A DNA stretch of 64,000 nucleotides from Phaeobacter sp. J2-8. GTDB lineage: Bacteria; Pseudomonadota; Alphaproteobacteria; Rhodobacterales; Rhodobacteraceae. The translations under genes and the position numbers were made by a program. Shown one piece after another: positions 37,422 to 49,200 of this stretch (the stretch's first letter is position 1; each line of letters begins with the position of its first letter). A model generated the notes under the pieces. That model had not been told where the DNA came from. It did not search any database and worked only from the letters and a program-made list of their open reading frames with translations. The stretch lies in NCBI RefSeq assembly GCF_022867865.1, contig NZ_JALIEC010000007.1, positions 62,001 through 126,000 on the forward strand. The letters are read 5' to 3'.

Positions 37422-38741
37422 ATGAACATGGAAAAACGCTGGACCAGAAAAAAGCGCGCCGCGCGAGAAGCCGTCGGACAAGAGCCAACACCGGCTTTGT
37501 CCGACGCCGCACCCATTGTGCCCGCTGCCGAAACCCCGGAACCAGAGACGATTCAGCCTGCGATTGACCTCGCGCCACAGCCCAAAACCGGCGCACGGCG
37601 TCGGCCCCAGCGCTACATGGCGCCGGACCCGACGCGTGCCGCGTCGGCCGAGCCTGAGGTGCAGCTACCAGAGACCCCGGAACCGCAGAACACGAAAAGG
37701 CCAATGCCGGATACTTCGGCGCGGCCGACCGGAACGGCGACCAGCGCGCCGAACGACATGCCCGACGATCCCGCGTCGCCGGAACCAGAACAGACGCCGG
37801 ACATAAAACCAACACGCCCCGCCGCCGCCCGGGTTTCCGAACAAACCGCTGCGGATCGCGCCGATGTCGCCACCGCGCGCCCAACTCAGAGCGCGCCGGA
37901 ACCGGAAATGGCCCCCGAAACCACGCCCGAACCTGCGGCGAAACCCGCGCCAGTAGCTGACCCCGCGCCTGCGGTTGAACCTGCTGCGGTGCCCACGCCC
38001 GCGCTGCAAACTGCACCGGATGGCTGGGACACCCTTAAACGGTTTGAGATCAATGCCCGGCAATTGGAACGCAACCGGATCATCACAGCCACGCGTGAAG
38101 ACCCGGTGCATTCGGCATTTGACGTGCTGCGCACCAAACTTCTGCGCGCCATGCGGGAAAAAGGCTGGACACGGGTGGCCGTGACCTCGCCCACCGAAGG
38201 CTGCGGCAAGACGTTTACCGCCGCCAATCTGGCATTGTCCCTGTCACGGCAAAGCAATTGCCGCACAATTGTTCTGGACCTTGATATGCGTCATCCGGCG
38301 CTGGCCAAGGTGATGAACATCCCCAATCCGCCGGACATCACAGCCTTCTTGCGCGGGGAAACCCCGGCGGAAGATTTCCTGATGCGGCCCGGCAAAAACA
38401 CGCTGCATATCGGCGAAAACATCGCCTTTGGCGTTGCGGGCCGTCGCGAAGAATATGCAGCAGAGCTGTTGCAGGACCAGACCACGGCAGAGACCCTGGA
38501 TCGGCTGCAAGCCAGCCTGTCGCCGGATTTGATGCTCTTTGACATGCCGCCGGCCCTGGCCAATGATGACGTTCTGGCCGCTCGGTCGCTTTATGATGGT
38601 ATCATCCTGATCGTCGGCGGCGGGATCACCAAGCCGCAGCAAGTGCGCGATGTGGAACGCCGTCTGGGCGTCGATACGCCGCTTCTGGGCGTGGTGTTGA
38701 ACAAATCCGAAGGCGACCACACCCAAGCCTACGCGTATTAA
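37422..38741 (+). CDS. CpsD/CapB-type exopolysaccharide ATPase (BY-kinase)
   Basis: 439-residue cytoplasmic protein. Residues about 20-200 are low-complexity, rich in Pro, Ala, Glu and Thr, and likely disordered. The C-terminal domain has Walker A SPTEGCGKTFTAANLA (about 256-271), Walker A' VLDLDMRHPALAKVM and the Walker B-like LMLFDMPPA, as in bacterial tyrosine kinases that work with Wzz proteins. It ends TQAYAY, with only two tyrosines, a short version of the usual tyrosine cluster. Its likely partner is the Wzz protein at 39041, on the opposite strand. Confidence 0.83.
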   Translation: MNMEKRWTRKKRAAREAVGQEPTPALSDAAPIVPAAETPEPETIQPAIDLAPQPKTGARRRPQRYMAPDPTRAASAEPEVQLPETPEPQNTKRPMPDTSARPTGTATSAPNDMPDDPASPEPEQTPDIKPTRPAAARVSEQTAADRADVATARPTQSAPEPEMAPETTPEPAAKPAPVADPAPAVEPAAVPTPALQTAPDGWDTLKRFEINARQLERNRIITATREDPVHSAFDVLRTKLLRAMREKGWTRVAVTSPTEGCGKTFTAANLALSLSRQSNCRTIVLDLDMRHPALAKVMNIPNPPDITAFLRGETPAEDFLMRPGKNTLHIGENIAFGVAGRREEYAAELLQDQTTAETLDRLQASLSPDLMLFDMPPALANDDVLAARSLYDGIILIVGGGITKPQQVRDVERRLGVDTPLLGVVLNKSEGDHTQAYAY

Positions 38742-39040
38742 GCCAAAGCCGTTGCAGCATCCCAGAATTGCGATGCGCCGCTCGACAGCCCCTTAACAAT
38801 AATAAGCCGACCACATCGCAGGATGGGGCCGGTTAAAACCGCTGTGTTTTCAATCGTTTTGCGCATGCAGGGACCGGCGGATCAGCTTCGCGGGGACCAT
38901 CGTGTCCGGCTCACATACCGGTTCAGCGGTTTACATCTGCGCTGGTTCATCCAACGCACCTGAAATGCGTTGGATAATGACCGCCGCCCCAAAGCGAAAC
39001 GCCGCTGGACTACCGGCCCGTATAGGGCGGCGCTTGTCGA
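38742..39040. other. Gap between convergent BY-kinase and Wzz genes
   Basis: No gene is seen in these 299 bases. A perfect eight-base hairpin, CCAACGCA and TGCGTTGG with a seven-base loop, lies at 38951-38973 and may mark the ends of the facing transcripts, although no T-run follows. The first 150 bases hold short AT-rich stretches but no convincing signal. Confidence 0.45.
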
Positions 39041-40360
39041 TCAGAGCCGGGCTTCCTGGCGCTCGCCCACCTTAAAAGGGGACAGGTTCGCGAGGTTCGG
39101 CCACCTTTCGTTGATCAGTCGCACCACCGCCGGGATCAGGGCCAAGGCCCCCAATATCCAGCCAATCACCAGCAATTTCCGCAACCGCCGTTCGCGCCGG
39201 GTGGAAACCGCCGGAATGGACACCACGGCCTCGATTCCCAAAGCACGTTCCAATTGGGCGGAACTGCGGATCGCGGGATTGGACATCTCCAGCATGAAGG
39301 CCAGCCCCAATGCGAAAATCACACTGGCAAAGCCCCCCATGACCGCGGTTTTCTTGCGGCTGCGCGACACCGGATGTTCCGGCACCAGCGCAGTTTCGAG
39401 CACCTCGAAACGCTCTGTTTGTTTTTGTTCCTGAAGCGACCTGTCGGTTTGGGCCGCGGCCTTGCGGGTGGTGACAAGCCGCAGCTGTTCGCGCAATTGG
39501 TCCAGATCGCGGTTCAGAATATTCAATTCCTGCTCGACCCGTGGCGCAGCGTTAAGCGCGGCCTCCACCTCGGCGATGCGTTCCTGCACCAGACGGCGCT
39601 GTTCCTCCAGCTGGGCAATCTGGCCTTCAACCACACCTTCGCGGGCACGCCGGGTGTTGGTTTGCAATTGAATGATATCGCGATCAATATTCAACTCGGT
39701 CTGGCGCAGTGTTTCCAGCCGGGTCCGCTGTGACGTGACGGCGGTTGGCAAACTGTCGGAATGAACCTGTTTGTATTCGGCCAATTGCCGTTCCAGAATC
39801 AGGATGTCATCCGTCAGGCGGCGCTCTTCTCCGGTGAAAAACGCCAAGGCCTGTTCGGTCTGTTCCTCTTGGCGCGACCGCCCCTGATCAACAATCCGCG
39901 CCAAAAGCTCATTTGCCACATCTGCGGCCTGTTGCGGATCGGACATGGATACCGTGATGGTCAGGCCCGTGGGGCTGCCATCGGTCAGCCAGGGCTGGGC
40001 CGAATCCATCACCGGGGTGATATGGGTTAATTCACGGAACAGCGCGACCTTAAAGCCGATCGAGTTGTCGACATCCTGGTACAGGCCGAAATCCTCAATG
40101 ATCTCGATAACATTGTCGCGGGCCATCATCCGCTGTTCAATCAACTGCAATCGGTGGCCGGCATCGGTGCGCCCGGTGCGGCTATCGACAATTTTCGCAT
40201 CCTCGATCTGGACGACGGCAATCGCCTCATAGACCTTGGGTTGCCCCAAGGCGAAATAGACCGACAGCGCGCTGCCAAGCAATGCAATCAACATGATCAG
40301 GGGCAGCCGACGCCGGATCATCGACTTCAGATCACTAAACGATCCCAACTGGTTCATCAT
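39041..40360 (-). CDS. Wzz/GumC-type polysaccharide co-polymerase
   Basis: Inner-membrane chain-length determinant of 439 residues. It has an N-terminal membrane segment (LPLIMLIALLGSALSVYFAL), a large periplasmic coiled-coil region (about 150-330, heptads of Leu, Gln, Arg and Glu) and a second segment near 345-362, then a further hydrophobic segment near 405-425. Start at 40360 (ATGATG) is preceded by GGAG. It lacks the C-terminal kinase domain, which is supplied by the gene at 37422. Controls polymer length in Wzx/Wzy export. Confidence 0.85.
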   Translation of the reverse strand: MMNQLGSFSDLKSMIRRRLPLIMLIALLGSALSVYFALGQPKVYEAIAVVQIEDAKIVDSRTGRTDAGHRLQLIEQRMMARDNVIEIIEDFGLYQDVDNSIGFKVALFRELTHITPVMDSAQPWLTDGSPTGLTITVSMSDPQQAADVANELLARIVDQGRSRQEEQTEQALAFFTGEERRLTDDILILERQLAEYKQVHSDSLPTAVTSQRTRLETLRQTELNIDRDIIQLQTNTRRAREGVVEGQIAQLEEQRRLVQERIAEVEAALNAAPRVEQELNILNRDLDQLREQLRLVTTRKAAAQTDRSLQEQKQTERFEVLETALVPEHPVSRSRKKTAVMGGFASVIFALGLAFMLEMSNPAIRSSAQLERALGIEAVVSIPAVSTRRERRLRKLLVIGWILGALALIPAVVRLINERWPNLANLSPFKVGERQEARL

Positions 40361-40632
40361 AACGCTCCAACATCGCGCCCCCGCGAGGGCATATTTTCCG
40401 ACCAACATCGGTCGGTTTGGCCACGAAATGCGCCGAGGTCCGCAAGCGGCCATCGGGCACAGTTCGGGCGTAATGCCCCTCAGAGATCATAGGGCGGCGC
40501 CCGAAATTTCGCCACCTTTTTCGATAAATCCTATGGAAACAATCTGTTTCCGTGGCGTATTTTTCATATTAGAATCAATAAATTACCGATCAGTTCACGA
40601 CTGCGGCACCCTGTTGCCGACCACATCATGGC
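40361..40632. promoter_or_regulatory. Upstream region of Wzz gene with inverted repeats
   Basis: 272 bases between the NRPS stop and the Wzz start, both on the minus strand. Two inverted repeats are present: CCGACC and GGTCGG (40398-40415), and GGAAACA-ATC-TGTTTCC (40535-40551). The second is a perfect 17-bp near-palindrome in AT-rich DNA and could be an operator for the Wzz transcript. No T-run marks either as a terminator. Confidence 0.45.
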
Positions 40633-43600
40633 CTATGCCCCGCGCCGGGCGCGCATTTCACGCCGACGGGCCATAGCATAGAGTCGCGCCGAGGCGCGTG
40701 GATTGTCGCTTTCTGGTGTGGTGTCGGCCTGGGCCGGGCGCGGCACCGCAACAGAATTTGCAGGCGGCGGTGGCACATTGCGCACTTTTCGTGCTGGCGC
40801 TGCGCCGCCGATTTCGCCAATGCGCGCGGTCAGCCCGGCAAGCGTCGGAAATCCGAACACATCGGCAATCGACAACCGGGGCAGGCCCAGTTCCTTGCGC
40901 AATTCGCGATGCACCTGCACCGCCAAAAGCGAATGCCCGCCAAGATCAAAGAAATTCGAACTTGGTGAAATGTCAGCAACACCCAATGTCGCACGCCAGA
41001 TATCGGCAATTCGGGCCTGAATATCATCGAGGTCAATCTGCCCCTTCGGCGTTGCGACCGGCGCTTCAGCCACAGTCGATTGTGGTGCAACAGGCGCCGC
41101 AACAGGTTTTGTGACGGGCGCGGGGCTCCGCTCTGACAGGGCTTTGCGGTCGACCTTGCGATTGGGCGTCAACGGAAATTCGGATACGTTTTCAAACCGT
41201 TGCGGCACCATGTAATCTGGGACATCCGCCGCCAGATCCCGCCGAAGATCGTCAGCAGAGGCACTGCCGTTCAGGAAGGCCACCAGCGTTTGACCGCCCT
41301 GCACCACCACAACCGCCTGTTTGACGCCAGCCATCGCCTCCAGCCGGGCTTCGATTTCGCCCAGTTCGATGCGATAACCGCGCAGCTTGACCTGGGTATC
41401 CGCCCGGCCAAGGAAATCAATCCGACCATCCGCGCGCCAACGGGCCAGATCGCCGGTGTTATACATCCGCCCCGGGGCAAATGGATTGGCAACAAAGCGT
41501 TCTGCGGTCAGATCGTCACGCTGGAAGTACCCCCGCGTGACCCCGTCGCCGCCAATGAACAATTCCCCGACAACGCCCACCGGCACCGGATCGCCCGCCT
41601 CGTCCAGCACATACATCTGGGTGTTGGCGATGGGGGTGCCGATGTCGCAAATCGCCTCTCCGCCGGTGGCGGGTGCCGTCGACGACCAGATCGTGGTTTC
41701 CGTCGGCCCATACATGTTCTCAATTTTCGCGTCGGTCATAGAGCGCAGCTCGTCAACCAGCGCGCCTGCCAGCGGCTCTCCGCCCAGCATGATCTGATCC
41801 ACCCGGCTCAATGCCGCGCGGGTGTCTGGCGATAACAACAAAAGCCGCGCCATCGACGGGGTGCATTGCAGATGGGTCACGTCATGCCGCGCGATCTGGG
41901 CCGCAATGGAATAATCGGTGTCCGCCCCGATGTTGCAACGGCGCAGAACCTCGGCCAGCGGGCGCAGCCCATCGAGCACCTGATCCACCGCAATGCCATA
42001 GTCGATCAAACAGGCAACTTCGGTCACGCCAATGGTTTTCAGGCTGTCCACCCGCGCGACACAATCCTCGACCGTGCCAAACAGACCGGAATCGTCGAAA
42101 TAACGCTGGAACGCGAAATCCAAGATCGCGTCCATCTCCTCATCCGTGAGCCCATCAAGCGACAGATCAAAGGCATTTGTCGCCCCTTCGGGACGTTTGA
42201 ACGCCGGAAAAGCCCAGGCATATTGCTTGATCAGCCCGGCGGCGGAACGCAAATAGCCCTTCATCGGTTCGCGCGCCACGTCCCGCGCCGCGTCACGGGT
42301 GGCGGCAACATAGGTGTGCAGCATCAGCGTCACCTTGAAATCCGCCGGGTCATGACCGGCCTCGCGCAGGGCGGCGTGATAGATCTCGATCTTGCCCGCA
42401 ACCTCATCCACCGACTGGCCAAGCAGATGGGTCAGGACATTTGCCCCGATCTTGCCCGCCTCTTTCCAGGTTGCGGGATTGCCCGCTGTGGTCACCCAGA
42501 TCGGCAGCTTTTTGGATACCGGGCGCGGCTGGGTCACGACGGCATGCATTGTGCCGTCCTTTTTGGCATATTCCACCGGTTCCCCGGCCCAAAGACGGCG
42601 CAGCTCGTCAATCTGGCGCAGCATTGCCGGTTTGTTGTCGGGCGGGGTGTTTTCCGGGCGCAGCACGAAATCATCCGGCTGCCAGCCACTGGCGATGGCC
42701 AGCCCGGCGCGCCCATTGGTGAGGTTGTCAATCACCGCCCATTCCTCGGCAATGCGCGCGGTGTGATGCAGCGGCGCAACGCAGCTGCCGGCCGCACGGC
42801 GATATTCTTGGTCGCGCCGGCCACCGCGGCACCGGTCACCGATGGGTTCGGATAGGGGCCGCCAAAGGCATGGAAATGCCGTTCCGGCGTCCAGACCGCG
42901 CAGAACCCGTTTTCATCGGCGAATTTCGCGCCTTCCAGCAAGGACCGGTATTTGTCCCGCCCGACGCCATCGTCATTGCCCCAGTAAAACAGGCTGAATT
43001 CCATGCCGTCGCCCGCAACCGAGGTTTCAAGCTTCTGCTCCTCGTTCACCAGCACCAGTTTGTAGCCACGGGCAAGGCTGTAGAAAATTTCCAGCACCGA
43101 GATGTCGAACGACAGGGATGTCACCGCCAGCCAGCTGCCGGGGGTGTCGCGGCCAATACGGGCATCCATGCCGGTAAAGAAATTCGACACATTGCGGTGT
43201 TCGACCATCACGCCCTTGGGCCGCCCGGTCGAGCCGGAGGTATAGATCAGATAGGCAAGGTCGGTCGCCATCGCCGTTGCTGTGGGATTGTCATCCGCCG
43301 CGCCGTTCAGTGCCTCGTCACTGTCGAGCAGCAAAACCTCGGCGTTGCTGTCCGGCAATGTGTCGCGCAGCGCGCTTTCGCTTAGCACAACTGTCGCGCC
43401 GCTGTCTTCGAGGTAAAGCGCAAGCCGATCGGCGGGATAAGCCGGATCCATCGGCACATATGCCCCCCCGGCCTTGAGGATCGCCAGCGCGCCCGCCACC
43501 AGATGGGCATTGCGATGGGTGCACAGCCCAACCAGCGACCCCGGTCCCACCCCCTTGGCACGCAGCACATGCGCGGCGCGATTGGCGCGGGCATTCAGCT

Positions 43601-45230
43601 CGGCATAGGTCAGGGTATCACCGCCGGTGACCAGCGCCGGGGCGTCCGGGGTTTGGCTGGTCTGGATTTCAAAGAACCGGTGAATTGTCGTGGCCTCGTC
43701 AAAGGCGGTTTGCGTTTGGTTCCACCCATGCAACAGCAGATCGCGTTCTGTCGCGGGCATCTGCGGCGCGCTGTCCCCCTGCGCCATGGCCTCGGCGATT
43801 GTGGTCAGACGATGGGCCAGCAATTGCGCCATCGCATCGCCGATACGTGCCCGGTCATGGTACAGCGTGCCATCGGCGGTGACCGTGACCTTGGCCCCGG
43901 CCAGCGGCGCTTTGCCCGCCAAAACCAAGGCAACATCCGGCACATGTACCGCACCGATTTCGGGATCGCGCAGCCCAATATCAGCTGCAACGCCGGCGCG
44001 CGCCAATAGTTTCGTCAGGTCATCACCGGCCCGAAACGGCACCCAGTTCAAAGCGAAATCCTGCGACCCGTGATCCAAACCGGCGTGGGTCAGGGCAATG
44101 TCGGCCTGTGCCGCGCCCATGCTCTGTGCAGCCCAAAACGCAACCGCCTCGGCCTTTTGATCCGGCGAAAGCGCCGCAGGCCAGGCAAAGGAAATTGCCG
44201 CCATTCCAACGCCCTCGGCGGTGGTATCGACCAGCGCCGCCGGGGCAAAATCGCCCAACCGTTTGCGCCAATACCGGTCTGCGGGGGCCAGTGTCGCGCC
44301 CAGTTCCGTCAGCGCCTGCGCATCCGCCTCTGAAACCACAGGCAATTGATCGCCAACGGCGAGACCACCCGCCACATCAAGGTCTGCGCCATCCAATCCG
44401 CGCAACCCGGACAGGCGCACCGCGCCCTCACCACAGGCCACCGTCACGTTTGCCGGATCCACCGCCAAAACAGTGCCGGCACTGCCGGAACCGGGGACAA
44501 CCTCGGCCCGGGACACAACGACCAGCCGATCCCCGATCCGCAGTTTCGCGGTGGTCAGCGGGTTAAGATACCCCCCATGATCCAATGCCCGCACCATACG
44601 CGCCACATCCGTCGCCGGGAGATCCAGACGCAACATGCCCATCGCAGCGGGGCGATCATTCAGGCCAAAATAACTGCGGGCCGCCAAATCCTGAGTCTGG
44701 GACTGCGGCGCGGGGGATTCCAATTGGGTCAACAGCTCAGCAAAGCTTTCGACCGCCGCCGCGTAACATTTCAGATTGAGGCTAAGGGCGGTGTCCTCTG
44801 GCGCGACATCAAACATGCGCTGCACGAGAATATCACCTTCATCTACCCCGCCCTCGATCTTGTGCCAGGTGATGCCGTGACGGGCCTCGCCCTGCAGAAG
44901 CGCCCAGACCGGCGCGTTCAACCCGGCATAGCGCGGCAGCGGCCCGTCGTGGAAATTCACCGCACCGCGTTTCGGCAAAGCCAACAGATCGGCCTGCAGG
45001 ATGTCCAGATTGGCAATCGACAACAGCCAGTCACAGGCCAGCCCATCCAGCCGCGCGCCAAGATCACGCCCCGGGGCTTCGACCCGGATACCTTTATCGG
45101 TGGCCCACTGGCGCAGATCGGCGTTGCGGGTGACCAAAGCGGCAATGCGATGCCCCCGGTCCAGAATCTGGCGGGCACATTCACCGGTCAGCGTGTCATG
45201 GCCAACAATCACGGTCTCAAAGGGGGTCAT
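40633..45230 (-). CDS. NRPS-like protein FT-A(LLM)-PCP (frameshifted)
   Basis: Assembly-line protein of 1532 residues after restoring one base near 42788. Domains in order: formyltransferase (about 1-200; catalytic N92/H94 in VNFHDGPLPRYAG and D130 in GGVDEGDIL); its C-terminal domain; a shortened condensation-like stretch (about 315-500, DRYWRKRL to ERDLLLHGWNQT) without HHxxxDG; an adenylation domain (YTSGSTGRPKGV, SFDISVLEIF); an inserted MupA/Atu3671-type luciferase-like monooxygenase, starting near 742 (FSLFYWGNDDGVGRDKY to DGLRPLAEVLRRC); the rest of the adenylation domain (NMYGPTETT, YNTGDLARW); and a carrier protein (FFDLGGHSLLAV). It activates and loads an amino acid, with N-formylation and oxidation predicted. 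It overlaps a GT2 gene by 14 bases. The amino acid is not predictable by eye. Confidence 0.85.
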
Positions 45231-46233
45231 GACAATCTCCTTGCTGGTCAGAACGGGGGGCCGGTGTGGCACCCTTGGTCGGGCGACGCCCAAATGCGGC
45301 GCACACATCATGTTTCAATAGATCACCGAGGAAATGCGGCGGATCGGCATGGGGTTTCCGCTGGATCACCCGCCGCAACCGCCAAAGAACCCCGCCGCCG
45401 ACATGGGCCAGGGTTGCGAGCGCGGCATAAAGGCGACCATGGTTCTTCATGAAATAATACAGCCGCGAATCCAGCCAATATTGCGGGATACGGTCCCATT
45501 TGCGCATGCCGGTCGACACCGATCCGATATGCATCACCCGGCTTTGCGGCAGATACCAGGTGTCCCAACCATCGCGCGCGGCACGCAGGCAGAGGTCGGT
45601 TTCCTCGAAATACAGGAAAAAGGTCTCGTCAAAGACGCCAATGCGATCCAGCATCTCGCGCCGCATCATCATCGACGCCCCGGCCAACCAATTGACCGGC
45701 ATGGCATGATCGGGGATCTCCATTGGCACGCGGCTGTTGCGCAGCGCGCGGCTGACCGGGCCAAAGCGGATGGCATGTTCAAATTCGCCCGCGACCGACG
45801 GGAACCGAAAGGTCGTGACATGCGGCGCGCCATCCTCGCCGTAAATCCGGCTTCCGGCAATGCCCGCCATCGGATGCGCAATCAGCCAATCCCGCAAGAC
45901 CCGGATTGCGTCCGGTTCCGGGAAGGCATCGGAATTGAGGATATAGACAAAATCCGGCGCGCTGCCGTTGGACAGACCGGCGTGAATGCCGACGTTGTTG
46001 CCCGCGCCAAAGCCACCGTTGTGGCCCGACGCCACAACCCGCACATGCGGCCAGTCCTGTGCGCGCACATAGTCCCGCAGGATCTCATAAGATCCATCGC
46101 CACTGTCATTGTCGACAATCACCAATTCGCCGTTCAATCCGTCCAACGCAGCAACCGCCGTCTCGGCGGCGCGTTTGCACATGTCGGGGGTGCGGAAATT
46201 CAACAGAACAGCCAGCAGGCGGGGATCGCTCAT
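45217..46233 (-). CDS. Family 2 glycosyltransferase, WbbL-like
   Basis: 338-residue rhamnosyltransferase-like GT2. LAVLLNFRTPDMCKRAAE opens the GT-A fold, NSDAFPEPDAI holds the metal-binding acids, VNWLAGASMMMRREML and FDETFFLYFEETDLCLRA form the acceptor site. It lies between the PKS and NRPS genes with overlaps on both sides (ATGA with the PKS stop), so it is translated from the same transcript. It may glycosylate the metabolite or build the surface glycan. Confidence 0.85.
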   Translation of the reverse strand: MSDPRLLAVLLNFRTPDMCKRAAETAVAALDGLNGELVIVDNDSGDGSYEILRDYVRAQDWPHVRVVASGHNGGFGAGNNVGIHAGLSNGSAPDFVYILNSDAFPEPDAIRVLRDWLIAHPMAGIAGSRIYGEDGAPHVTTFRFPSVAGEFEHAIRFGPVSRALRNSRVPMEIPDHAMPVNWLAGASMMMRREMLDRIGVFDETFFLYFEETDLCLRAARDGWDTWYLPQSRVMHIGSVSTGMRKWDRIPQYWLDSRLYYFMKNHGRLYAALATLAHVGGGVLWRLRRVIQRKPHADPPHFLGDLLKHDVCAAFGRRPTKGATPAPRSDQQGDCHDPL

Positions 46234-49200
46234 TCGGCGGCCTTTCTTGGGTGATGTTGTGACGTGGTGGCAACCTCGGTCGCGTCGATGGCCGCTTTTA
46301 TCCGGGCGGCCAGCACCCGCACATTTGGCTCCAGCACCATGGAATCATGATCGCCCGGCACTTCTTCGACCTGGACCCCCGGCACATGCCCGGTCCAATC
46401 GTTGTCATGCAGGACATAGGCCCGGTCACTGTCCACCAAACGGCCCTCGGACACCTGCCACTTGCCATGCAGCGGCGGGCGGAACAAATGCAGGTTGCCG
46501 GACCAATCGCGCATCGGATAGCGCGCAATCGCCTGATAAAACGCGGCTTCAATGGCCCCGTTGTGGAATTGGTGTTCAGGTGAAGCATCCGCAGGCACAG
46601 CCCGGCGTTTGGCAATTTCCCAGCGGATGCGGTTGGCCGCCCAGCGCAGCGGATACATCACGCCCTGTTTGCGCAGCTCTTGCCATTGAATCAACAGCCG
46701 GTCGCGCCATTCCAACCCGCGCCGCACCGGCAATGGCGTGTCGAGCATCACCACAAGGGCAACCTCTTCGCCCGCGGCCTCCAGCTGATGTGCCATTTCA
46801 TAGGCGGTGATCCCGCCGCCGGAAAATCCACCCAGCAGATAGGGGCCATTGGGCTGGACCTGGCGAAGTTCGACAATGTAGTCGCGCGCCGCTTCGCGGA
46901 TGTCGTCATGTGGCGCGTCATCGCCATAAAGCCCGCGCGCCTGAAGCCCGTAAAACGGCCGATCCGCCCCGATCAGATGCGCCAGATGACGCAGGTTCAG
47001 CACATTGCCAAACATGCCGGCGACCAGGAAGAACGGAGTTTTCTGACCCGCCTCGCCCTCATGCATGGGCACGATATGGGTATAGCGGCGGGGGGCGGTT
47101 TCTGACGTCTGTGGCGCGGCGCTGCTTTCCGACGGGCCGACCCGCGCCTCGATCAATGCGGCACAGGCGCGGATTGTGGGCGCCTCGAACAGGACCGAAA
47201 TCGGGAATTCGGTGCGGTAGGCCTTTTTGATCATCGAAAACAGCCGCACCGCGATCAGGGAATGACCGCCAAGATCAAAAAAACTGTCTTCGACCCCGAC
47301 CTGGCTTACCCCCAGAAGATCCTGCCAGAACCCCGCCAGGGTGCGTTCGATATCGGTCTCTGGCGCGACGAAATCGCTGTCCAGTTCAGGCCGTTCAAAT
47401 GCCGCACCGCCCGAGGTGTCATCGCGTGTTTCACCGGCCTGGGCAATCAGGGCGTTCAGATCAAGCGAGGACACCACAAGCTGGGACACATCCGTTTCCA
47501 GGGCGCGCAAAAAGGCCTCGGCGCCTTCTTCCGGGCGAATACCCTGACCCAGATTATGTTGCAGCCGTTCCTCGGCGGCGGACAGGGGTTGCACCGTATC
47601 GGCGTCGTCAAATTCCAGCTCATTTGCATTCGGCTTTGGCGCGGCGGTCAAACCGCCCTCGATATCCAGGCGTTTGATGGAAAACCCTTCGATGGCGACA
47701 CAGACCGTGCCGGCCTCATCCATCAATGTGATGTCGAAACGCGCCACCGGATCGGACATGCTGTTGGCCCCGGCGTTGCGCACCCAACTGACCAGCCGAT
47801 CGGGCAAGGGGCCAAACACCCGCACCCGCCCATAAGACATCGGCACCCAAAGGGCGGCGGCGTCATAGCCTTCGATCAATTCCATTGCCCAGCCTGTGGC
47901 AATGTCCATCATCGCCGGGTGCAACAATGTCCCGGCTGCGCCATCCCCGGCCGCCTCTGGCGGCAGGGCCAGATCGGCAATGCCCTCGCCTTCGCCCAGG
48001 GATTTGGCGTGCAGAACCCGCCACCGCGGACCAAAGTTGAGATGCACCTCTTGAGCTGAACGCAGGGGAATGTCGCTGTAATTTGTGCCCGCGCATCGGG
48101 CGCGAATGGCCGCCAAATCCACCTGTTGCGGCGCGGCCAGCGGGGCCAGCGACAATTCCGCCTCGGCATGCATCTGCCAGCCGGTGCGCCCGGCGTGATC
48201 CACCGCACTGCGCAAGGACATGACATATCCCGCATCGCTGCGGTGAAGCCGCAGGCGCACATCGGTTGCGACGTCATCCGGGGTTTGCAGGGCACGCAGG
48301 AAGGTGAGATCGCGAATTTCAAAGGCGCCGGTCTCGCCCTGCGCCTTCAGCGCCTCGGCGGCCAGCTCCAGATAGCCGGTGCCGGGCAGCACGGCGACAC
48401 CGCTACGGGTGCGGTGTTCGTCCAAAACCCAATTGTCCTTGGGCTGCCAGGATGCCTCGAACTGACGATCGCCATTGGTGGCGAATGTGGCGTGGTCCAG
48501 CAACGGCATATCCAGCGGCAGGCTGGGGGGTTCGGGCGTGACACCGGTCCGCTCTGCGACCGCATCGGCGGCCATGCCAACCTCGGCCCAGATCCCCCAG
48601 TTCAACGCCAGCACACGGGTCTTGCCGCCGTCCCGCGCGCGGGCAAAGGCGTTCAGATATTCGTTGGCCGCCACGTAATCGACCTGACCCGCCGGGGCCG
48701 TGACCGTCGAACTGGACGAAAACAGCACCAACCAGTCGAGATCGCCATCGGGAAAGACCTGGCCCAGCACCTGGGTGCCATGAATTTTGGGCGTCAGCAC
48801 ATTTTCAATGCCGATCTGGTTCTTGGTCAACAGCGGCGCGTCGTCGATCACACCCGCAGCGTGTATCACCCCATGGATGTCGCCAAACCGGGCGCGGGCA
48901 TCCGTCGCAACCGCCTGCATCTGTTGCAGATTGCTGACATCTGCGGCGGCGATCATCACCTCTGCGCCGCGCGCCTCCAGCGATTGAACCGCCTGAATGC
49001 GGCGGGTGATTGCGTCTTGTGGGCCATGGCCACGCAGATGGCGATCCCATTCGGCACGATCCGGCAGGGCGCTGCGGGCCACCAACACGATATTGGCGGC
49101 GCCCTCTGCAATCAGGCGGGCCGCGATGCTTTGGCCAATGCCGCCAAAACCGCCGGTGATCAGATATGTCCCGCCTGCGCGCACCGCCGGGGCCTTCACC

